DNA of 48,707 bases, taken from Clostridiaceae bacterium UBA6110. Lineage in GTDB: Bacteria > Bacillota > Clostridia > Clostridiales > Clostridiaceae. A program made the translations under genes and the position numbers. The DNA lies in NCBI GenBank assembly GCA_002428415.1, contig DIWI01000084.1, positions 1-48,707 of the forward strand, given 5' to 3'. Numbering within the stretch: the first letter of the stretch is position 1; each line of letters starts with the position of its first letter. Shown one piece after another: positions 24,899-33,272 of the stretch. A model generated the notes under the pieces. The model was not told where the DNA came from. It saw nothing but the letters and a program-made list of their open reading frames with translations, and searched no databases.

Positions 24899-25861
24899 TC
24901 AAATCGCACCAACTATCTTGTGCGGGACATATGGCTCTTCGAGGTAAGTGATTTCATCAGCGGTTAGCTTGACGTTCATGGCTCCTGCTGCGTCATCGAA
25001 ATACTTCGCCTTCGTTGCGCCTATTATTGGAGCTGTAACACCCTTAGCCAGATGCCATGCAAGTGCAATCTGGGTCATGGTCGCTCCATGCTTTTCCGCA
25101 AGCTCATGGACACGCTGAACAATGGCATAATCTGTTTCCTGGGTGCTGTCGTACTTGGAGACAGCTGTCTTGTCGGTCTGACTTCGCTTGGTTTCAGCAT
25201 TCCATTCCAGACGTGCGAGTCTGCCTGATGCCAAAGGGCTGTATGGTGTCAGAGCGACATTCATCTGACGGCAGATAGGAATCAGTTCCCTCTCATCCTC
25301 TCGGTAAATAAGGTTATAATGGTTCTGAATGGATGAGAATGGTGTCCACCCATTCTTATCTGCGACAAATTGCATGTTGTGGAACTGGTATCCATACATT
25401 GCCGAGGCTCCAAGGGCTCTTACCTTACCAGCCTTTACAAGGCTGTCCAGGGCTTCCATGGTCTCCTCTATCGGAGTTCCATAATCGAACCTGTGGATGA
25501 TGTATAGGTCGAGATAATCGGTGCCAAGTCTTTTGAGGGAAAGGTCAATTTCTCTCTGAATTGCCTGCTTTGAAAGCTTGCCTTCGTTGAAGTATACCTT
25601 GGTAGCAAGAACAACCTTGTCACGGGCAACATTGTTCTTTATCGCACGCCCCAGGTACTCTTCGCTGGTGCCAGCAGAATATGTGTTGGCGGTGTCAAAG
25701 AAGTTGATGCCCAAATCCAGAGCGCGCTTCACGAGCTCTTCGCTGTCCTCTGCATTAAGTGTCCATGCGTGGAAATTGGTACTGGGGTCACCGAAGCTCA
25801 TGCATCCTACGCAAAGTTGTGAAACCAAAAGATCTGAATTTCCAAGCTTTGAATACTCCAT
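24899..25861 (-). CDS. Aldo/keto reductase
   Basis: This 320-residue NADPH-dependent oxidoreductase has the catalytic tetrad D56, Y61, K88 and H123 in FFDTANTY, LATK and IIHRFD. The C-terminal cofactor motif is APIIGATK. It is close in pattern to the YajO/YghZ-like group. GAGGAGG lies seven bases upstream of the start on the minus strand. It stands alone between the trp operon and a MerR-type promoter, which suggests induction by reactive aldehydes or quinones. The physiological substrate cannot be read. Confidence 0.9.
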   Translation of the reverse strand: MEYSKLGNSDLLVSQLCVGCMSFGDPSTNFHAWTLNAEDSEELVKRALDLGINFFDTANTYSAGTSEEYLGRAIKNNVARDKVVLATKVYFNEGKLSKQAIQREIDLSLKRLGTDYLDLYIIHRFDYGTPIEETMEALDSLVKAGKVRALGASAMYGYQFHNMQFVADKNGWTPFSSIQNHYNLIYREDERELIPICRQMNVALTPYSPLASGRLARLEWNAETKRSQTDKTAVSKYDSTQETDYAIVQRVHELAEKHGATMTQIALAWHLAKGVTAPIIGATKAKYFDDAAGAMNVKLTADEITYLEEPYVPHKIVGAI

Positions 25862-25962
25862 TTTTTGCCTCCTCGATATTTTCCTTGGTCCAGTAATTGA
25901 AAACAGAATTATAAAAAAGTAAGTTATACCTGATTACCATGATTATTGAATCTGCTACTCTT

Positions 25963-25993
25963 ATTCTAATCCTTTGAGTCAACTCCAAGTCAA
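25963..25993 (-). promoter_or_regulatory. MerR/AdhR-type promoter with 19-bp spacer for the aldo/keto reductase
   Basis: On the minus strand TTGACT (25988-25993) and TAGAAT (25963-25968) are 19 bases apart, longer than normal. The spacer carries the dyad CTTTGAGTCAACTCCAAG (plus strand 25972-25989; 14 of 18 bases symmetric). Long spacers over such dyads are the hallmark of MerR-family activation, and CTTGGAGT-type dyads are known for aldehyde-sensing members. No MerR gene is in the window. Confidence 0.65.
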
Positions 25994-26274
25994 GTGTTAT
26001 TGCTCAATTCCCCTGGTAGTTTAGTAATACGTTTATCCATAACAATTCTGTGATTGTAAGAGTATTGTATTAAAGTCTTTAACGTCCTAGTATTAGTATA
26101 CGACAGCGATTTGAAAAGTATTATTGAGAAGCAATGGGGGTAAGAACGGAAATCCCACAAAAGATGAGGGAATAATCGTAGATATCCCATAAAAGATGAG
26201 CGAATGATTATGCTTTGTATCTAAAAAATGGATTTAGAAATTTTGCGAGGAAAGTTGAAGCATCGAGGTGTGAA
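25994..26274. other. Intergenic stretch with no gene seen
   Basis: Between the reductase promoter and the thioredoxin-fold gene I see only an imperfect tandem duplication at 26152-26212. No clear promoter is visible. Confidence 0.5.
26152..26212 (+). repeat. Imperfect tandem repeat, two 29-base copies
   Basis: Copy one (26152-26180) and copy two (26184-26212) share 23 of 29 bases with a 32-base period. Both contain ATCCCA followed by AAAAGATGAG. It lies 62 bases upstream of the small thioredoxin-fold gene. Its role is unknown. Confidence 0.7.
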
Positions 26275-26616
26275 ATGAACAGGATTCTAGACATTATACT
26301 ACTCAGTTCCATTTGTACCAGAAATGAGTATTATCTCAAGAATACAATTGAAACAGCGGACAGGCTAGGATTGAAATACAGGATTGAAAGAGTTACCGAC
26401 AAAGAGGTGCTGAAAGCCTATGATGTCTACAACAGGTGCAAATCAGGGGCGTATTGCCCGGGATGCAACCGTCTGAATGATTTCAGGTTTGGAGACGATT
26501 CGACCATGTATGCTCCCGCCCTGGTCATCGATGGTAAGGTTGTTCTGCACAGCTGCATATTCACCAAAGAAGTTGTTGAAGGTGTGTTGTCAGGGTATGC
26601 TGGCCAGGAAGAATGA
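26275..26616 (+). CDS. Small thioredoxin-fold-like protein
   Basis: This 113-residue protein starts at ATG 26275 behind GAGGTG. It shows the order expected of a minimal thioredoxin fold: a strand leading to SSICTRNEYYLKNT (one cysteine at the active-site turn), a helix, and a C-terminal YAPALVIDGKVV. In the last segment the Pro would be the cis-proline. The segment CKSGAYCPGCN in the middle adds three cysteines and could bind metal or form a redox pair. It resembles small arsenic- or redox-associated thioredoxin-like proteins, but I do not recognise a named family. It stands alone on the plus strand. Confidence 0.6.
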   Translation: MNRILDIILLSSICTRNEYYLKNTIETADRLGLKYRIERVTDKEVLKAYDVYNRCKSGAYCPGCNRLNDFRFGDDSTMYAPALVIDGKVVLHSCIFTKEVVEGVLSGYAGQEE

Positions 26617-26682
26617 TAGGAATAGAGCTTGAAAGCTCTATTTCAGTACCTTCAGTGCATTCACTGTGAAAATATGATTACA

Positions 26683-26720
26683 TTTAAAAAGGCAGGTGCT
26701 TGACGTAAGCATCTGCCTTT
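26683..26720 (-). terminator. Terminator of the sigma-factor operon (minus strand)
   Basis: AAAGGCAGGTGCTT (26688-26701) pairs with AAGCATCTGCCTTT (26707-26720) around a 5-base loop with one wobble. Read on the minus strand it is followed by TTTTTAAA, so it best serves the gene ending at 26770. It may also stop the plus-strand gene ending at 26616. Confidence 0.8.
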
Positions 26721-26769
26721 GAAATATATATACAATTTGGATATGTGTCCGAAGATTCAATGTCAGCCC

Positions 26770-28071
26770 TTAATTTGAATCGACCAGATTCCCAGAGGTT
26801 TCCAGAAATTCAAGCACTGCTTCCATAGATTCTCCAATGTCCTTTACCTCATAGCCAAGCATATCTGATGCTTCAGCTGCATTTAGAGTGAAGACAACAT
26901 CCTTGCTGGTAATTTCAACATGATCAAGATTTTCAATCAGACCAAGCAGCAGGATGGCATCTGGGGTAAGGTCAAGCTCAATAAACTCTTCATGGGTTGA
27001 GCTGTAAATGATCTTAAGGCCATAGGGCTCCATGGATGTCTCAAGCTCTATGGTGTAATCTCCTAATCCGGCTAATCCAGTCTTTCCTATAAGTTCTGAT
27101 ACCGCTGAATTGTTACCTAGGTATTCAACCCTTGCATTATACAGTTCTTCAGCAAGCTGCTTCAGCATGATGACGCCGTTGAACGAGATAGGGTCAGATG
27201 TACGGGTAAGGGTATAGTGCACCTTTTCCCCGTCTGCAAAAATCTCGAGTACCGGGATATCTTTTGTAAAATAGTTGACCTGATATATGTGGTAATCATC
27301 TGCAGGGACTCCGGATAAGCTGATATAGCTTATCTTAAGTGCAGAGCCTCTGAGCAGGCTTCTTGACATTCCTTCTGCCGTAACATCCACTACGCTGGTA
27401 AGACCCTTGTTATAGATCACATAGTCGGTATTTGTTCCATCAGGGCTCGTGACCTGGTGTTCAAGGACATAGATGCCGTCTTCGGAACCTTTCGATTCTT
27501 CAAGCCATTCGGCGATAGTCCTGTTTCCTGAGTATTCCTCGAAACGCATCCCAGAAACCGTACCTATGCTGCTGGTTGAGAATGTACCCCTGTAAGCCAT
27601 AAGACCGAATGCGAGCACAGACATTACCAGAACAGGAATGAGTATTGCTGCTATAAGTATCCAGCCAAGTCCCTTATCCTTCTTCACACGGGCTATAGTT
27701 GACCGTGATTCCGCTGGCACAGGCTCACCGCAGCTGGCACAAACCTCCCAGTAGGATTCAACTGGACTGTTGCATTTCTGGCATCTGCCCTTAAGCTGTG
27801 TGCCGCACTGGGGGCAAACCGCATAATTCTCAGAGACAGGGCTCTGGCACTTGGGACATTGCATTGCAGTATGGTCTGCCCTCACTATGAGATATATGAT
27901 AAGCCCGATGAATGTGGGGGAGAAAACTGAGATCAATGTCCAGAGTACTGCGTTCATACCTCTGTTGTTCGCATCCCTGTAGACATAAATTCCTATCATT
28001 ATTGGAATAACCAGAAACAGCATTGAAGCTGCCAGAACCACAATAAACACCCCAAAAGTGGATATAGCCAT
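26770..28071 (-). CDS. Membrane protein with double zinc ribbon and DUF4825-like extracytoplasmic domain
   Basis: This 433-residue protein has two N-terminal hydrophobic segments (about 5-30 and 41-64). A cytoplasmic double zinc ribbon follows, with C72, C75, C86, C89 and C97, C100, C111, C114. A third membrane helix is at about 136-160. The outside part is large, and its last third (EYLGNNSAVSELIG...PYGLKIIYSS) resembles DUF4825. Such domains are commonly found in membrane proteins next to ECF sigma factors. It is the third gene of a minus-strand unit: sigma factor, small membrane protein, this protein. A role as sensor or anti-sigma component for envelope stress is plausible. No known anti-sigma zinc motif (HxxxCxxC) is visible. 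Confidence 0.8.
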   Translation of the reverse strand: MAISTFGVFIVVLAASMLFLVIPIMIGIYVYRDANNRGMNAVLWTLISVFSPTFIGLIIYLIVRADHTAMQCPKCQSPVSENYAVCPQCGTQLKGRCQKCNSPVESYWEVCASCGEPVPAESRSTIARVKKDKGLGWILIAAILIPVLVMSVLAFGLMAYRGTFSTSSIGTVSGMRFEEYSGNRTIAEWLEESKGSEDGIYVLEHQVTSPDGTNTDYVIYNKGLTSVVDVTAEGMSRSLLRGSALKISYISLSGVPADDYHIYQVNYFTKDIPVLEIFADGEKVHYTLTRTSDPISFNGVIMLKQLAEELYNARVEYLGNNSAVSELIGKTGLAGLGDYTIELETSMEPYGLKIIYSSTHEEFIELDLTPDAILLLGLIENLDHVEITSKDVVFTLNAAEASDMLGYEVKDIGESMEAVLEFLETSGNLVDSN

Positions 28072-28113
28072 AATAATAACTTCCTTTCAATTCGAAATTC
28101 TTCTATAAGCCTG

Positions 28114-28410
28114 TCATGCTTCAAGGATTGACCTTAGATTCACAGGATACCTATTTGCAAAGACAGCTGCGATAATTCCGCTGCCTGCAAGTGAGGCACC
28201 TAAAAACACAAGGCATGCCATACCAGCTGCAAGTGAGTACGGCGCTATGATGAAGGCAAGCATTACCAGGCATATGTTGCTGATGAGAGATGCAATTGCG
28301 AGTATAAGCGTACGTTTTGCAAGCTGTCTGGCATATACGATTTCCATGAGCTTCTTTTCATCAAACACTGGCGGCTTGTAGCTGTTAAAATCATAGCTCA
28401 ACTTCATCAT
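28114..28410 (-). CDS. Small two-helix membrane protein, possible anti-sigma partner
   Basis: This 98-residue protein has an N-terminal cytoplasmic stretch of about 35 residues and two hydrophobic helices (about 36-57 and 62-85). Its start overlaps the end of the sigma factor gene by 20 bases, with AAGGAG inside the sigma coding region, so translation is coupled. That position is where anti-sigma factors usually sit. It lacks recognised anti-sigma motifs, so the role is inferred from location. The second ATG at 28407 is an alternative start. Confidence 0.65.
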   Translation of the reverse strand: MMKLSYDFNSYKPPVFDEKKLMEIVYARQLAKRTLILAIASLISNICLVMLAFIIAPYSLAAGMACLVFLGASLAGSGIIAAVFANRYPVNLRSILEA

Positions 28411-28882
28411 TCAACATCTCCTTTAGAAGTTTCTTTGCCTTGCTCAGCCTCGACTTCACGGTTCCTGGCGGAACTTTCAGGGAGAAGGCCGTATCATTGA
28501 TGTCAAGGTCCTGGTAGTAGTAAAGGATGATCGTTGTCCTTAGCTTATCAGGCAACCTTTGCACAGCTTCATGCAGTTCGCTGAAATCATGAGCCTCTAT
28601 AGCTGAAACATTTTCCATAACTGCATCCTTGGCTTCCTGTGACATGAAGCCGTCGAAAATGAGGCTTCTGGCCTTCTTTCTAAGAAGGTCCCTGTATGTA
28701 TTCACACATATTCTGGTTAGCCAGCCTTCAAATCCATTTGCCTTATCAAATAGCTCTATCTTTGAGCATACCTTCAGCCATGTCTCCTGGTATAGGTCGT
28801 CTGCATCGGAAGGGTTGGTGCAGAGGGTTCGGCACAGGCCATAGAGACGTCTGCCGTGCTTCTCAATAAATTGATTGATCAT
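28391..28882 (-). CDS. ECF-type RNA polymerase sigma factor
   Basis: This 163-residue sigma-70-family factor has region 2 (DADDLYQETWLKV, residues about 26-38, and FEGWLTRICVNTYRD) and region 4 (LPDKLRTTIILYYYQDLDINDTA ... PPGTVKSRLSKAKK). It has no regions 1 or 3, as expected for group 4 factors. GAGAGG precedes the start. The upstream sequence contains a good ECF promoter, consistent with self-activation. The two following genes encode membrane proteins that could hold it inactive. Confidence 0.92.
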   Translation of the reverse strand: MINQFIEKHGRRLYGLCRTLCTNPSDADDLYQETWLKVCSKIELFDKANGFEGWLTRICVNTYRDLLRKKARSLIFDGFMSQEAKDAVMENVSAIEAHDFSELHEAVQRLPDKLRTTIILYYYQDLDINDTAFSLKVPPGTVKSRLSKAKKLLKEMLNDEVEL

Positions 28883-28906
28883 CCTCTCTACCTCCCTTCA
28901 CTAACA

Positions 28907-28935
28907 TATACGTATGGTGAACCCAAAAGGTTCAC
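28907..28935 (-). promoter_or_regulatory. ECF-type autoregulatory promoter and overlapping inverted repeat
   Basis: On the minus strand TGAACC (28929-28934), continuing into TTTT, is followed after 16 bases by CGTATA (28907-28912). This closely follows the TGAAAC-N16-CGTA pattern of Bacillus-type ECF promoters. The -35 element is also one arm of the inverted repeat GTGAACC-N5-GGTTCAC (28917-28935). Confidence 0.65.
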
Positions 28936-29124
28936 TTTGTTTTAAATTCTTTTCACGTCTCTCAAAACCGCAGATGCCTGCAATAAAAAGAAGATGACTC
29001 CCACAAGCAGCAGGTGCCATCTTCATTTAAACATAATTCCTGGTAAGAGTCCTCTTGGCATGAAAATTTTGGGTTAACCCGATCCATGTACAGGCTTTCT
29101 TGGTTCTCTGACTTCAACTGAGGA

Positions 29125-30138
29125 TCATATCCTGCATGAGTCCCGATATAGGATCTGGGGTTCTTTGACCGCATGGATCGGTTCTTTGGCTGTATCGTTG
29201 AGTATTCTCTCAGCAATTGCTATGGATTCTGATGCCATCTCTTCTGAAGGGATTGAGACCACTGTTATGGATGGTGTCATATACTCAGTGGTGTCAGCTC
29301 CTAGAAGTCCGAAGGAAATCATCTCAAGCTCATCTGGGATACATATCTTTTTCTCATTGAATACCTTAGCCGCTCCTATTGCCAGGACATCTGAATCGCA
29401 GAACAGTGCTCTGGGAATTCTTCCGCTGGCGATTAGCTTTCTGGCTGCGTTTGCACCGCCCTCAAAAGAATGTTCGGCCTTTATTATCAGGGAGGGGTCA
29501 ATGTCTATCTTCAATTCCCTGCATGCATTAAGGAAGGCCTGAGTACGGAAGCTTGTAGCTATGGCAGACCCTTCAGTAGTAATTACTGCAACCCGCTTAT
29601 GCCCTTTCTTTGCAAATATGGACGCCGCCTCAAATGCAGAGGCTTCGTCATTGCTTCGTACAGTATGGAAGCTTTCCAGATATCTGTTGAAAAGGATAAC
29701 GGGTATCTTTGATTTTGAGCTGGCGAGGAATTCCATGTCCTTTGCAGATGCAGCACCAACAATCGCGATGTTATACCTGTTCTTGTTGGTCAATCCAATT
29801 TCCTTGTACAAATAGTCATTCGTATATGTGCAGACAACGAGGTCCACATTAAGGCTTCTTCTCTTCACTTCATTCTGCAGGCCAACCAGGATCCTTGCCA
29901 GAAAGGAGGCCCTGTAATCAAGCGGCCAGTAGAGTGCAATTACAGGCTTGCCTTCATCGGCGCTTCTTAACCTTCTGGCAACATTGTTAGGCTTATATCC
30001 CAAAGCCTTAACTGCTTCAGAAACCTTCAGCGCAGTTTCTTTGGCAACCTGCCTTTCCTCGGCCTGTCCGTTTATGACGATTGACACTGTCGATATGGAT
30101 ACGCCCGCTAGGGCTGCGACATCTCTGATTGTAGGCAT
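29125..30138 (-). CDS. LacI-family transcriptional regulator
   Basis: This 337-residue repressor-type protein has an N-terminal LacI helix-turn-helix (TIRDVAALAGVSISTVSIVING), a hinge helix (NNVARRLRS) and a periplasmic-binding-fold effector domain (about 65-330). It is divergent from the aconitase-family operon. Two LacI-type CG-centred palindromes flank the promoter of that operon, making it the likely local regulator. The effector domain does not match a sugar repressor I can name, and the operon suggests a carboxylic acid inducer. Confidence 0.9.
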   Translation of the reverse strand: MPTIRDVAALAGVSISTVSIVINGQAEERQVAKETALKVSEAVKALGYKPNNVARRLRSADEGKPVIALYWPLDYRASFLARILVGLQNEVKRRSLNVDLVVCTYTNDYLYKEIGLTNKNRYNIAIVGAASAKDMEFLASSKSKIPVILFNRYLESFHTVRSNDEASAFEAASIFAKKGHKRVAVITTEGSAIATSFRTQAFLNACRELKIDIDPSLIIKAEHSFEGGANAARKLIASGRIPRALFCDSDVLAIGAAKVFNEKKICIPDELEMISFGLLGADTTEYMTPSITVVSIPSEEMASESIAIAERILNDTAKEPIHAVKEPQILYRDSCRI

Positions 30139-30199
30139 AGTAACCCATCCTTCAATGTTAGTATAAATAGCATAGGAAAAAAACTTTTTAATGTCAAGC

Positions 30200-30213
30200 T
30201 TAAAACGTTTTAA
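30200..30213. promoter_or_regulatory. LacI-type operator 1
   Basis: TTAAAACGTTTTAA is a perfect 14-base palindrome with the central CG step typical of LacI-family operators. It lies just upstream of the -35 box of the aconitase-family operon. Confidence 0.7.
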
Positions 30214-30221
30214 TTAAACCA

Positions 30222-30249
30222 TTGACAAATATTTAATTTATGATAACAT
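30222..30249 (+). promoter_or_regulatory. Promoter of the aconitase-family operon
   Basis: TTGACA (30222-30227) is followed after 16 bases by TAACAT (30244-30249). It sits between the two LacI-type operators, so binding would block it. Confidence 0.55.
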
Positions 30250-30252
30250 TCT

Positions 30253-30268
30253 CTTAGAACGTTTTAAG
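30253..30268. promoter_or_regulatory. LacI-type operator 2
   Basis: CTTAGAACGTTTTAAG is a 16-base palindrome with one mismatch and a central CG, placed at the predicted transcription start. Confidence 0.7.
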
Positions 30269-30285
30269 TAATGATGAGGAGTATG

Positions 30286-31449
30286 ATGAAGATGACATGG
30301 TCACAGGGAATTTTAGCCAGGGCCTCCGGTAATGAAGACATCCAGGCAGGACAGATTTTGAGACTTAAATTTGATAATTGTATTATCAATGACGGGGCAG
30401 GGCATAAGGCGATTGACCTGCTGGATAGCGAAAAGGGTATAAGCAGAAAAGATTCGGTGACTGTCATCCTTGACCATGACATACCTGCCGGAAGCTTCGA
30501 AAGCGCATTCATACAGAAGAAGCTCATAGATTTCGCCAAAAATAACAACACAAATTTCATGCAGTCGGCTGGGACCACATACGAGCTGATGCTGAACCAG
30601 GTAAAGGAAGGGAGCCTGTCCGCAGTCTGCGGTAACCACCACGGTACCTTTGGAGTGAACGGTGCACTTGGAATAAGGCTTTCAGTTGAAAAGATGGCAG
30701 AGCTTCTCATGAACGGGGAGATTGAATATATAGTGCCTGAAGCGATCAATGTGGAATTGTCAGGCAGACTTCCAGATACAGCTTCAGCCAGAGACTTCAT
30801 GCTGGGGCTTGTTTCTGAGTTAGGAGAGGAAGCCTTCAGGGGACACATGGTCGAGATTACAGGGGAGGCAGTAAAGACACTTGGAAGGACTGATAGGTTC
30901 GTCATTTGCAGCCAGATGAGCAGGACTGGCGCTGAGTCGGTACTCATGAAGGAAGAGAAGACAGAAGGGTACCTTAAGACCATCTCATATGACCTTGGCA
31001 ACGCTAAGGCAGTAGTAACTCTTCCGGGTGACTTGAAGACAGTTAAGACTGTTGATGAGCTTAAAGGAACCAAGATGTCAGCGGGGTTTATCGGGGCATG
31101 CACAGGAGGCCATATCGAGGACCTGCGCAAGGCAGCTGAGATACTGAAGGGCAATAGGATAAAGCTTGGATTCAGACTCCTGATAGGCTGTGTGAGCAAC
31201 GAAATATATCTTCAGGCTATGGATGAAGGCTTGGTTGACATATTCTTTGATTTTGGAGCCCAGTTCACCAATCCAGGCTGCGCATCATGCAAGACAACTT
31301 CAATAGGAGTAGTCGGAGATGGAGAAAGCCTTATCTCAACAGGATCATATAATTTTGCAGGCTGCGCAGGTACAGAGGATTCAAAGATATACCTTGCGTC
31401 AGTGGAGACAGTAGCAAGAACAGCCATATCAGGAATTATCGGGGAGTGA
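30286..31449 (+). CDS. Divergent aconitase-superfamily large-subunit protein
   Basis: This protein of about 387 residues aligns by eye with LeuC/homoaconitase large subunits. It keeps the three [4Fe-4S] cysteines C272 (GACTGG), C332 and C335 (GCASC). It lacks other normally fixed motifs: the DSHT segment reads GNHHGTFG, the HQ segment is gone, and the NRNF arginine segment reads GSYNF. Catalysis may therefore differ from ordinary hydratase-isomerases. The start is ATG 30286 or 30292 behind GAGGAG. It is the first gene behind the LacI-controlled promoter and lies 11 bp before a complete LeuD-LeuC fusion gene, so it is not needed merely to supply a missing subunit. Confidence 0.75.
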   Translation: MKMTWSQGILARASGNEDIQAGQILRLKFDNCIINDGAGHKAIDLLDSEKGISRKDSVTVILDHDIPAGSFESAFIQKKLIDFAKNNNTNFMQSAGTTYELMLNQVKEGSLSAVCGNHHGTFGVNGALGIRLSVEKMAELLMNGEIEYIVPEAINVELSGRLPDTASARDFMLGLVSELGEEAFRGHMVEITGEAVKTLGRTDRFVICSQMSRTGAESVLMKEEKTEGYLKTISYDLGNAKAVVTLPGDLKTVKTVDELKGTKMSAGFIGACTGGHIEDLRKAAEILKGNRIKLGFRLLIGCVSNEIYLQAMDEGLVDIFFDFGAQFTNPGCASCKTTSIGVVGDGESLISTGSYNFAGCAGTEDSKIYLASVETVARTAISGIIGE

Positions 31450-31460
31450 AGGGAGACAAT

Positions 31461-33224
31461 ATGGAAAATTTATTAGTTGGTAAGGTCTGGAAGCTTCCGG
31501 ATGATGTTGATACGGATACGATAATACCGGGAAGATATGGAGTATTGCCTACTGCAAAGGCCATGAGCAGACACTGTATGGAAACCCTTCGACCGGAGCT
31601 GGCATCAAGTGTAAGTCCAGGGGATATATTCGTAGCAGGAAAGAACTTTGGTTGCGGCTCATCCAGGGAGCAGGCTCCTGCCTGCATAGCGGCACTGGGA
31701 GTAAAGGTCATAATAGCAAAATCCTTTGCAAGGATATTCTACAGGAACGGAATAAACAATGGCATGATGCTCATAGAGAGTCCTGATGTGCCGGATAACT
31801 GTGAAGAAGGGGACATCATAACAATCGATGTCAACAAGAGCATAACTGTAAACGGCAAGGCTTTTGCATTCCCGATATTTCCGGATAACGTCAGCGCAAT
31901 CATAAAAGATGGCGGTCTGGTTGAAAGATACAAAAGGATGAACGAAGAAAAGGAATTCTTCAAAACCAAGGGACATACCATGGCGGAGAAGATCCTGATG
32001 AAGAATACAGGCCTATCGGACCTTGAGCCAAGGCAGCTTGTTACTGGAAAGCCTGACATGTGCATGATCCATGACATATACACTCCTTTCGTGATACAGC
32101 AGCTTGATAAGATGAAGTTCAAGGAACTTGCGAATCCTGATAAGGCTGTAGTCGTGCTGGACCACCTGATGCCCACTAACCAGGCTACAGGGGACCCTAG
32201 ACACTACCGAGCTGGCATAGAGCTTCATGAAAGGTTCGGAATAAAGAAGATACATATAGGTGAAGGCATCTCCCACAGCCTGATGCACGAGAAGGGTTAT
32301 GCTCTTCCTGGTACTCTGGTGGTTGCAACGGACAGCCATACGCCTACATATGGCGGAGGCGGATGCTTCTGCACTGGCATTGGGTTCACTGAGATGGCAG
32401 CAACACTCGGAAGCGGCGAGCTCTGGCTCAAGGTTCCGCATGCAATCAAGGTCGTGGTTGAAGGCAAGCTTCCTGAAGGTGTATATGCCAAGGACATAAT
32501 ACTCAAGATCCTGGGCGACATCAAATCAGATGGTGGTACGGGCATGTCCATGGAATTCACAGGCAGCACCTGCAAGGACCTGAGCATGCAGGCAAGGTTC
32601 ACGATAGCTAACATGGCCCTTGAAGCAGGGGTTAAGACAGCATTGTTTGAAGCTGATGAGAAGACAGCCGAATATTTCGGAATGGACCTGAAGGACATAG
32701 AGTGGATAAAGATAGATGAAAATGCAAAGTACCTCAAGGTCCTTGAATACAAGGCAGAAGACCTTGTACCACAGCTTGCCTGCCCGCAGGGAGTAGACAA
32801 CGTGCATCCAATAGACGAGGTTGTCGGGACTCCACTAAATGAAGTCTACATCGGTTCATGCACAAACGGAAGCATCGAGGACATGAAGGTTGCAGCCGAT
32901 ATACTTCAGGGCAAGAAGATAGCCAGGTTCATGAAGCTTGTGATAATACCCGCAACTCTCAATGTTTATAAGGAAGCCATGAAGCTCGGATATATCAAGA
33001 CCTTCATAGATGCAGGAGCAATGGTTTCACATCCATGCTGCGGACTATGCTGCGGACAGCCCTACGGACTTATGAGCGACGGTGAGGTAGTTCTTGGAAC
33101 CAACAACAGGAACTTCATAGGAAGGATGGGGACCAAGAAATCCCTGATATACCTGTCGTCACCTGCGGTGGCTGCGGCAAGTGCTTTGGCGGGACATATC
33201 GCAGACCCGAGAAAATTGATCTAG
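31461..33224 (+). CDS. Fused small-large aconitase-family dehydratase (LeuD-LeuC order)
   Basis: This 587-residue protein has the small 'swivel' subunit first (about 1-165, with GKNFGCGSSREQAP and DTDTIIPGRY) and the large catalytic subunit second (about 173-587). The large part has DSHT at 291-294, cluster cysteines C467, C527 and C530, and NNRNFIGR. Ordinary aconitases have the opposite order, while isopropylmalate isomerases use two chains. The substrate loop after IIPGRY reads GVLPT, unlike the YLRT or YLVY of homoaconitase and isopropylmalate isomerase, so the side chain accepted is uncertain. The start at ATG 31461 follows AAGGGAG. The next gene encodes the dehydrogenase that would oxidise its product. 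Confidence 0.88.
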   Translation: MENLLVGKVWKLPDDVDTDTIIPGRYGVLPTAKAMSRHCMETLRPELASSVSPGDIFVAGKNFGCGSSREQAPACIAALGVKVIIAKSFARIFYRNGINNGMMLIESPDVPDNCEEGDIITIDVNKSITVNGKAFAFPIFPDNVSAIIKDGGLVERYKRMNEEKEFFKTKGHTMAEKILMKNTGLSDLEPRQLVTGKPDMCMIHDIYTPFVIQQLDKMKFKELANPDKAVVVLDHLMPTNQATGDPRHYRAGIELHERFGIKKIHIGEGISHSLMHEKGYALPGTLVVATDSHTPTYGGGGCFCTGIGFTEMAATLGSGELWLKVPHAIKVVVEGKLPEGVYAKDIILKILGDIKSDGGTGMSMEFTGSTCKDLSMQARFTIANMALEAGVKTALFEADEKTAEYFGMDLKDIEWIKIDENAKYLKVLEYKAEDLVPQLACPQGVDNVHPIDEVVGTPLNEVYIGSCTNGSIEDMKVAADILQGKKIARFMKLVIIPATLNVYKEAMKLGYIKTFIDAGAMVSHPCCGLCCGQPYGLMSDGEVVLGTNNRNFIGRMGTKKSLIYLSSPAVAAASALAGHIADPRKLI

Positions 33225-33272
33225 AACCTTTTGATTCAGAATATATAAATAAAAAAGGATGGGGAGAAAAGA

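Noticed and set aside
26152..26212. Possible CRISPR array
   Set aside because: Only two imperfect copies with a 3-base gap, so no spacers; it is a tandem duplication.
30264..31199. Long antisense reading frame opposite the first aconitase-family gene
   Set aside because: It has no recognisable protein motifs, is serine- and leucine-rich as expected of a shadow frame, and lies fully inside a well-supported gene.
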